Source: an uncultured Clostridia bacterium
GTDB taxonomy: Bacteria > Bacillota > Clostridia > Monoglobales > Monoglobaceae
NCBI GenBank assembly: GCA_934463175.1
Contig: CAKSIW010000093.1
Location: 1-8,764 of the forward strand
DNA length: 8,764 nt
Reading direction: 5' to 3'
Below the pieces are notes generated by a model. The model did no database searches. It saw only the letters and a list, made by a program, of their open reading frames with translations, and was not told where the DNA came from. Positions 5,701 through 8,764 of this stretch are shown piece after piece. Position 1 is the stretch's first letter. Every line of letters begins with the position of its first letter. Position numbers and translations under genes: made by a program.

Positions 5701-7464
5701 ATTTATCATTCAGGCTATATTCTTGCAGCGGCTTCGGACGGCATAACGAAATATCGTATACTCACGGGCTATCCTCAGCTTATGCAGTGCGCCAAGGGCG
5801 GAGCGTATAAAAAACATTTTTCAAAGAATGAGACAGTTGAAATACCGTCATATTCTTCAGCCGCAACGGACAAAGCAATGGGAATATTTATTGTTTGGGA
5901 CGAGTGCAGCGATGAGACGGAAATTTTTGGATTAAGTTATCAGAATGGTGCGGAGGAGAAAGAAATAAACGGATATACCGAAGCGGTGAACGAGTATTAT
6001 GTATTGCTTCCCGGCAATACATCGGCTGTCCCAACGGTCAAACTCAACGCAACAGGTGCTGTCAGGTATAGCGTGACCACGGCAAGCGGTTTTGATTCTG
6101 ACGGAAAAGCGGAGTCGGTTGTCAGCGTTAACGGCGGCAGAAATATAAAGGTTGTTTTTGTGAAAGAACCCGATAATACAAAAAATGCTTTAATAGACAG
6201 CGTTACGTTTGGCAAAACGGTGTTTGATGAGTTTAATCCATGTATGACTGAGTATTCTGTCGATATTTATGCAAACGATGACTATCCGACAGTTTCAGCT
6301 TCCGCAAGGACAAATGGCACAAGTGTTGAAATTGAGCAGCCAAGCGGAAGCAATAACGGAGTGTGCACAATCGTTTCAGCCGCAGCAGCCGGAAACTCAC
6401 AGACGTACAAAATCACATTTAACAGACTCGCGTTTGACAAGACGGAGGCACAGGTGATGAGAATTAAAGATAACAAAAAAGCAATTGTCACAATTGTGCA
6501 TGATGACGGTACGCTGGATACGGTTGATTATATGAATGGCGAGCTTGAGAAGAACGGACTGAAGAGTACAATTGCTATGATAGGTTCATATGTGACCAAA
6601 GATAATGTGGCGGAATGGCAGAAATATCTTAACACTGGAAGATTTAACATAGCAAATCACAGCTACAATCACCGTTATTGGGGGCAGAGTGATGCTGCGG
6701 AAGCGGGTGTTCGCTCGGACGGAGGCAGGTTTGATAATCCTGAAGGAACGATGACAAATGAAATAGTTGCCTCAGGAGAATACCTCAGAAAAATGTTTCC
6801 AAAGGAACCTGTATTATGCTTTGTAAAACCGGGTTTCACATATCCGTCCGGAAAAGCGCAGGTCAGTGCGGAAGCATATCAGTTGATTATGAAAAACTAT
6901 ATTTGCATGAGGAATACGGGCGGCGGCGTAGAAAGCATAATGCCGGGCGATTGGTCTAATGTTAAGTCATATATGGTAAGTCCCGGTGATACTGCTCAAA
7001 AGTGGAAAGAACTGATTGACGAGGCGATAAGCAAAAACGGGTGGATTGTTTACCTGTTTCATCAGATAAAAGAGACAGGCGGCGGAAACACTGTTGAAAA
7101 AGACAAGGCAAACGATTTCTTCGCTTATGCGGGCGAAAAGGTTAAGAATGATGAGGTTTGGTGTGCGTTTATGGACGAGGCAACAATGTATTTAAAGGAA
7201 TACGACGCATTGGAAAGCGTAAATGCATATTACAACGCCGCTGACGGAAAAGTGACGGTTGAGTTGAGTGATACGCTTGATAACAGTATATACACCTATC
7301 CGTTGACAGTTAAGGTTGAAGTGCCGGGACAGTGGACAAAAGCAAGGCTGACCCAGGGGGCAAGAACGGAAGAGTATGAAGCTTTTTCGGAAAATGGAAA
7401 AACTTATATTTATGCAAATGTTGTTCCGGACATTAGTGCCGCGGAAATAACAAAAAATAATTAA
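2692..7464 (+). CDS. Large secreted multidomain polysaccharide deacetylase (CE4/NodB) with three repeated beta-rich modules
   Basis: This 1590-residue protein starts with a Sec signal peptide (residues 1-24, A-Y-A before the likely cut). An N-terminal Ig-like beta domain follows (about 30-165). Then come module A (172-443), module B (460-768), an extra cadherin-like beta-sandwich (770-848), module C (853-1162), another beta-sandwich (1163-1246), a NodB domain (about 1262-1500) and a small C-terminal beta domain (about 1505-1590). The NodB part shows V-H-D-D-G (Asp1271, Asp1272), N-H-S-Y-N-H (His1323, His1327), F-T-Y-P-S-G (1382-1387) and L-F-H-Q (His1457). These are the catalytic base, metal-ligand and acid positions of CE4 metal-dependent deacetylases, so the enzyme is probably active outside the cell on N- or O-acetylated glycan. 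The modules resemble glycan-binding accessory domains (inference). No LPXTG, S-layer, dockerin or C-terminal membrane segment is seen. The gene lies between sugar isomerase and oxidoreductase genes, 13 and 18 bases from its neighbours, indicating one operon. Substrate is unknown. Confidence -1.
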   Translation: MKRVVCLLLAFSVMFSANFTIAYAADNSETIVAERISFCDEEGRLVSGLPESGTKVYAVLTASDLAEKDSKEMLWIAGYKNGVLKAFEKDEKGTDKITGFKSGILVDDDIDEIRAGFWSDGLQSYSSLRRLNKNGKGKPGELLNVKWKGTAATEVYGGLLRLMPVINLVNGNDSDESKLNAVRKLDGTVYASNVSQQYTNRTLEDFSKTNVGYSYKFTLADKGETSIFGKDGVTILHKKDNDEVAGASDPSKLYEFDMSKGGMVYITMSQSSYVRTSKNLKSDYIESLDKGWTHEYDEKKYGLYVFSTDTDSDKKAGIPNGKTANAWGTSGTVYKKHFNTGDHVEIPAVDKSDSLLRMNVLVVWDELSDETEIYDILADGRSVNFDKDKGEYTVNCAGMKEAPIISVSATPSAAAEITQAAAIGEEAVVKACGREYRILLAQGDTEPGKLTDVKAGGESTNEVRGVPSIGAANLDLYDEYFDSTGAFKENYKDFDFKKLYADMANIEINPDADRNSLYYAYNDRQVSTSSTAWRKVNGVWGDQYRFAVAGNQTSKFVDENVTRLFKPAVDSRVIPEKAYEFKVSKSANVYITVKSQSAYIDGLNMDWRFETLDADDKVMYAGYNQVKIGDDTINIPNGKTVSGPNGLSHGYAYVKHFEAGETVEIPVHSTTANVSCDTSVYIIWDNLNPEREIYSILVNGNKLEGFSSSVYDYTYEFEAGGKLPTVSVSAAAGANVQIKQADDTNKYAQIIADGKSYKIQFVEVAANMGLSSLAVDGVQIEDVSEEKYEYEYTLERGDMHIPTVTAAAADSEKTVTVKQVQKVPGSAVVSVTAKSGYTVTYRVNLKKTGEAGTVTELKSANNAAVYAVPSLGVEPEYVYEKYSTDEERIAAVLSTTENPYYYTNGEYAIFTNRNSGTAWNYKANDIYGVQSEFTIIDDPHSALISPDVTRIYKPSNDKENSDKAYSFKISKGATVYITVMERTAFLDSFKDKGWEYEYDEKYKIYHSGYILAAASDGITKYRILTGYPQLMQCAKGGAYKKHFSKNETVEIPSYSSAATDKAMGIFIVWDECSDETEIFGLSYQNGAEEKEINGYTEAVNEYYVLLPGNTSAVPTVKLNATGAVRYSVTTASGFDSDGKAESVVSVNGGRNIKVVFVKEPDNTKNALIDSVTFGKTVFDEFNPCMTEYSVDIYANDDYPTVSASARTNGTSVEIEQPSGSNNGVCTIVSAAAAGNSQTYKITFNRLAFDKTEAQVMRIKDNKKAIVTIVHDDGTLDTVDYMNGELEKNGLKSTIAMIGSYVTKDNVAEWQKYLNTGRFNIANHSYNHRYWGQSDAAEAGVRSDGGRFDNPEGTMTNEIVASGEYLRKMFPKEPVLCFVKPGFTYPSGKAQVSAEAYQLIMKNYICMRNTGGGVESIMPGDWSNVKSYMVSPGDTAQKWKELIDEAISKNGWIVYLFHQIKETGGGNTVEKDKANDFFAYAGEKVKNDEVWCAFMDEATMYLKEYDALESVNAYYNAADGKVTVELSDTLDNSIYTYPLTVKVEVPGQWTKARLTQGARTEEYEAFSENGKTYIYANVVPDISAAEITKNN
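3205..4020 (+). repeat. Protein repeat module A of the secreted deacetylase
   Basis: This codes for residues about 172-443. Shared landmarks are Y-E-F (254-256), V-Y-I-T-M (264-268), I-P-N-G-K-T, K-K-H-F, V-E-I-P (344-347) and V-V-W-D-E-L-S-D-E-T-E-I ending at Ile373. A cadherin-like beta-sandwich follows to about 442. It is shorter at its N-terminal side than modules B and C, lacking the V-P-S-[IL]-G lead-in. Confidence -1.
4069..4995 (+). repeat. Protein repeat module B of the secreted deacetylase
   Basis: This codes for residues about 460-768. Landmarks matching A and C are V-P-S-I-G, V-T-R-L-F-K-P, K-A-Y-E-F-K-V-S-K (577-585), V-Y-I-T-V (589-593), I-P-N-G-K-T, V-K-H-F, E-T-V-E-I-P (661-666) and I-I-W-D-N (Trp684). 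A beta-sandwich with G-F-S-S-S-V-Y-D-Y and P-T-V-S-V-S-A follows from about 693. Confidence -1.
5248..6177 (+). repeat. Protein repeat module C of the secreted deacetylase
   Basis: This codes for residues about 853-1162. Landmarks are V-P-S-L-G (868-872), V-T-R-I-Y-K-P, K-A-Y-S-F-K-I-S-K-G, V-Y-I-T-V (975-979), K-K-H-F, E-T-V-E-I-P (1047-1052) and I-V-W-D-E-C-S-D-E-T-E-I (Trp1069). The I-P-N-G-K-T stretch of A and B is not conserved here. A beta-sandwich follows from about 1078. Confidence -1.
6475..7191 (+). other. NodB/CE4 deacetylase domain within the secreted protein
   Basis: Residues about 1262-1500 carry all recognisable NodB motifs: H-D-D-G (base and metal Asp), H-S-Y-N-H (metal His pair), F-T-Y-P-S-G (motif 3 in the F-x-Y-P variant rather than R-x-P) and L-F-H-Q (catalytic His). 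The spacing and order fit a complete domain. The placement at the C-terminal end of a long beta-rich protein is the reverse of many small CE4 enzymes. Confidence -1.
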
Positions 7465-7470
7465 ATGAAA

Positions 7471-7477
7471 AGAGGAG
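7471..7477 (+). promoter_or_regulatory. Ribosome binding site fixing the oxidoreductase start at 7483
   Basis: AGAGGAG lies 5 bases before ATG 7483. The ATG at 7465 is in frame but sits 1 base after the upstream stop, has no ribosome site and would encode the ribosome site itself, so 7483 is chosen. Confidence -1.
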
Positions 7478-7482
7478 AAAAA

Positions 7483-8661
7483 ATGCAAAGCAAAGAACAG
7501 GAAATTATGGATGCGTTCAAGAACACGGTTAAGGAAGAGGTTATTGATACCTCAAAGAAGCTGAAGGTTGGAATTATCGGAACAGGCTGGATTGCGCGGC
7601 TTCACATTGAGAATTATTTGAAAATGCCTGACGTTGAATTGATAGCGGGGGCTGATCTTGTTGAGGGAAAGGCTGAGGTTTTTTTCAAAAAATGGGGAGT
7701 TGAAAATGCAAGGTGTTATAAAGATCATAAAGAAATGATTGATAACGAACCGGAACTTGATGCTGTCAGCATATGCACATACAACAGCACGCATGCGGAA
7801 TGTGCGATATACGCACTGGAACATGGCGTTAATGTGTTGCTCGAAAAACCAATGTGTGTTACGACAGAGGAAGCTGTGGAGATTATCCGTGCCGAAAAGA
7901 AAAGCGGAAAGGTTCTCTCAATCGGATTCCAGCCGCGTTTTGATCCTAACATGAAAAAAATCAAAGAAATTGTTGAATCCGGAGTTCTCGGTAATGTTTA
8001 TTATATACAGACTGGCGGAGGAAGACGCCGCGGAATACCGACACCGTTCGGAACAACATTTATTGACAAAAATACAGGTGTTATTGGTGCGATGGGGGAT
8101 ATTGGCTGCTATTCTCTCGATATGGTTCTGAATGCAATCGGCTATCCCAGACCGCTGACTGTTTCGGGATATACATCAGACTTCTTCGGAAAAGATCCGA
8201 ACTATTCGGGATATGCACCCGAACACAGAAAAGAGTATTCCGAGGTTTTCGGTGTTGATGATTTTGCAGCCGGTTTTATCAGGCTTGAAAACGGCGTTAT
8301 TCTTGATTTCAGAATTGCGTGGGCAATGAATCTTGACTCTCCCGGAGATACAATTATAATGGGAACAAAGGGTTCACTAAGAATCCCTGCAACAGAGTGC
8401 TGGAACGGAACTGTCGGAGGTCCGATGACCATATATTACGAGGCTGCGGGTTCTCAGCTTGAGTCGGTTGTCCCGATTGAAAAGAATGAAGGAGAAAGCT
8501 TGTTCTACAAAAAACTGCGTTCATTCCTTGACGCGGTTAAAAATGGAACAGAGGCACCTGTTCCGTCAAGCCAGATTCTCTATAATCAGGCAATTATTGA
8601 CGGTATTGTTAAGTCAAACGAACTCGGACATGAGATTGAAATTAGCATTCCCGAGATTTAA
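7483..8661 (+). CDS. Gfo/Idh/MocA-family NAD(P)-dependent oxidoreductase
   Basis: The 392-residue protein is a two-domain sugar or cyclitol dehydrogenase of the Gfo/Idh/MocA family, which oxidises or reduces a hydroxyl or ketone of a pyranose. The N-terminal Rossmann domain has V-G-I-I-G-T-G-W-I-A (Gly33, Gly35, Ala38) and the family's L-E-K-P motif (Glu121, Lys122, Pro123) with the catalytic lysine. The C-terminal domain carries G-D-I-G-C-Y-S-L-D (Asp206, Tyr210, Asp213). A Tyr replaces the His found in inositol dehydrogenases, as in glucose-fructose oxidoreductase and many relatives. About 26 polar, helix-prone residues precede the Rossmann fold; they are not a signal peptide, so the enzyme is cytoplasmic. 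It follows the secreted deacetylase by 18 bases and is followed by a TIM-barrel isomerase after 26 bases. This oxidoreductase plus isomerase pairing is typical of keto-sugar pathways. The substrate is not determinable. Confidence -1.
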   Translation: MQSKEQEIMDAFKNTVKEEVIDTSKKLKVGIIGTGWIARLHIENYLKMPDVELIAGADLVEGKAEVFFKKWGVENARCYKDHKEMIDNEPELDAVSICTYNSTHAECAIYALEHGVNVLLEKPMCVTTEEAVEIIRAEKKSGKVLSIGFQPRFDPNMKKIKEIVESGVLGNVYYIQTGGGRRRGIPTPFGTTFIDKNTGVIGAMGDIGCYSLDMVLNAIGYPRPLTVSGYTSDFFGKDPNYSGYAPEHRKEYSEVFGVDDFAAGFIRLENGVILDFRIAWAMNLDSPGDTIIMGTKGSLRIPATECWNGTVGGPMTIYYEAAGSQLESVVPIEKNEGESLFYKKLRSFLDAVKNGTEAPVPSSQILYNQAIIDGIVKSNELGHEIEISIPEI

Positions 8662-8673
8662 ATTCTGACAAAC

Positions 8674-8680
8674 AAGGAGT
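8674..8680 (+). promoter_or_regulatory. Ribosome binding site for the last, partial gene
   Basis: AAGGAGT lies 7 bases before ATG 8688. Another ATG at 8683 opens a two-codon frame that stops at once (ATG ACA TGA), so 8688 is the start. Confidence -1.
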
Positions 8681-8687
8681 GAATGAC

Positions 8688-8764
8688 ATGAAAAATCTTA
8701 AAGTCGGACTTCAGTTATATTCAATCCGCGAGGATATGGAAAAAGATATGGACGCAGCATTGAA
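8688..8764 (+). CDS. Sugar phosphate isomerase/epimerase, N-terminal part (3' end outside window)
   Basis: Only the first 25 codons are present. They read M-K-N-L-K-V-G-L-Q-L-Y-S-I-R-E-D and continue into a first helix. By ungapped alignment, 12 of 25 residues are identical to the start of the TIM-barrel gene at 1842, including K-x-G-x-Q-x-Y-S-x-R. This identifies it as a paralogue of the same branch and makes three isomerase/epimerase-type genes in the operon. It is probably co-transcribed with the oxidoreductase 26 bases upstream, since no terminator lies between them. Nothing can be said about its active site from this fragment. Confidence -1.
   Translation, partial: MKNLKVGLQLYSIREDMEKDMDAAL

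Noticed and set aside
7465..7482. ATG start extending the oxidoreductase by six residues
   Set aside because: It immediately follows the upstream stop without a ribosome site; AGAGGAG is spaced for ATG 7483.
8662..8687. Transcription terminator after the oxidoreductase gene
   Set aside because: The 26-base gap has no stable hairpin or T-run; it contains only the ribosome site of the next gene.
2..8764. A complete gut C-deglycosylation (dgp) locus
   Set aside because: The oxidoreductase and TIM-barrel partners are of the right superfamilies, but no small beta-type partner subunit is encoded in the window, so the name is not justified.

Overview
The window reads as one dense, single-direction operon from a low- to mid-GC Gram-positive anaerobe, most likely an uncultured gut-type clostridium. 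The grounds are strong AGGAGG-type ribosome sites, intergenic gaps of only 4 to 50 bases, an A/T-rich codon style, and a very large secreted protein of the kind gut Clostridia use on plant or host glycans. The taxon is an inference; there is no rRNA gene or other marker here.

Layout, all on the + strand: (1) the 3' end of a D-2-hydroxyacid dehydrogenase; (2) a small cytoplasmic SGNH/GDSL esterase; (3) a sugar phosphate isomerase/epimerase-type TIM barrel with a complete metal site; (4) after a 50-base gap that holds a credible sigma-A promoter, a second and divergent TIM barrel of the same superfamily; (5) a 1590-residue secreted protein with three copies of an undescribed beta-rich module, five cadherin-like or Ig-like beta-sandwich repeats and a C-terminal NodB-type (CE4) polysaccharide deacetylase domain; (6) a Gfo/Idh/MocA NAD(P)-dependent sugar oxidoreductase with a GFOR-like tyrosine; (7) the first 25 codons of a third TIM barrel, which is a close paralogue of gene 4.

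A reasonable model is a glycan or glycoside utilisation locus. The secreted protein binds an acetylated polysaccharide and removes acetyl groups outside the cell. The cytoplasmic SGNH esterase removes remaining O-acetyls from imported fragments. The Gfo/Idh/MocA enzyme, the three TIM-barrel enzymes and the 2-hydroxyacid dehydrogenase then oxidise, epimerise or eliminate, and reduce an unusual sugar. The absence of a glycoside hydrolase, kinase or aldolase inside the window, together with redox and epimerase genes, recalls oxidation-dependent pathways such as E. coli ycj and the gut C-glycoside (dgp) systems. The substrate cannot be read from the sequence. No transporter, regulator, RNA gene, mobile element, CRISPR array or terminator was seen, and there is no gene-free stretch over 50 bases.
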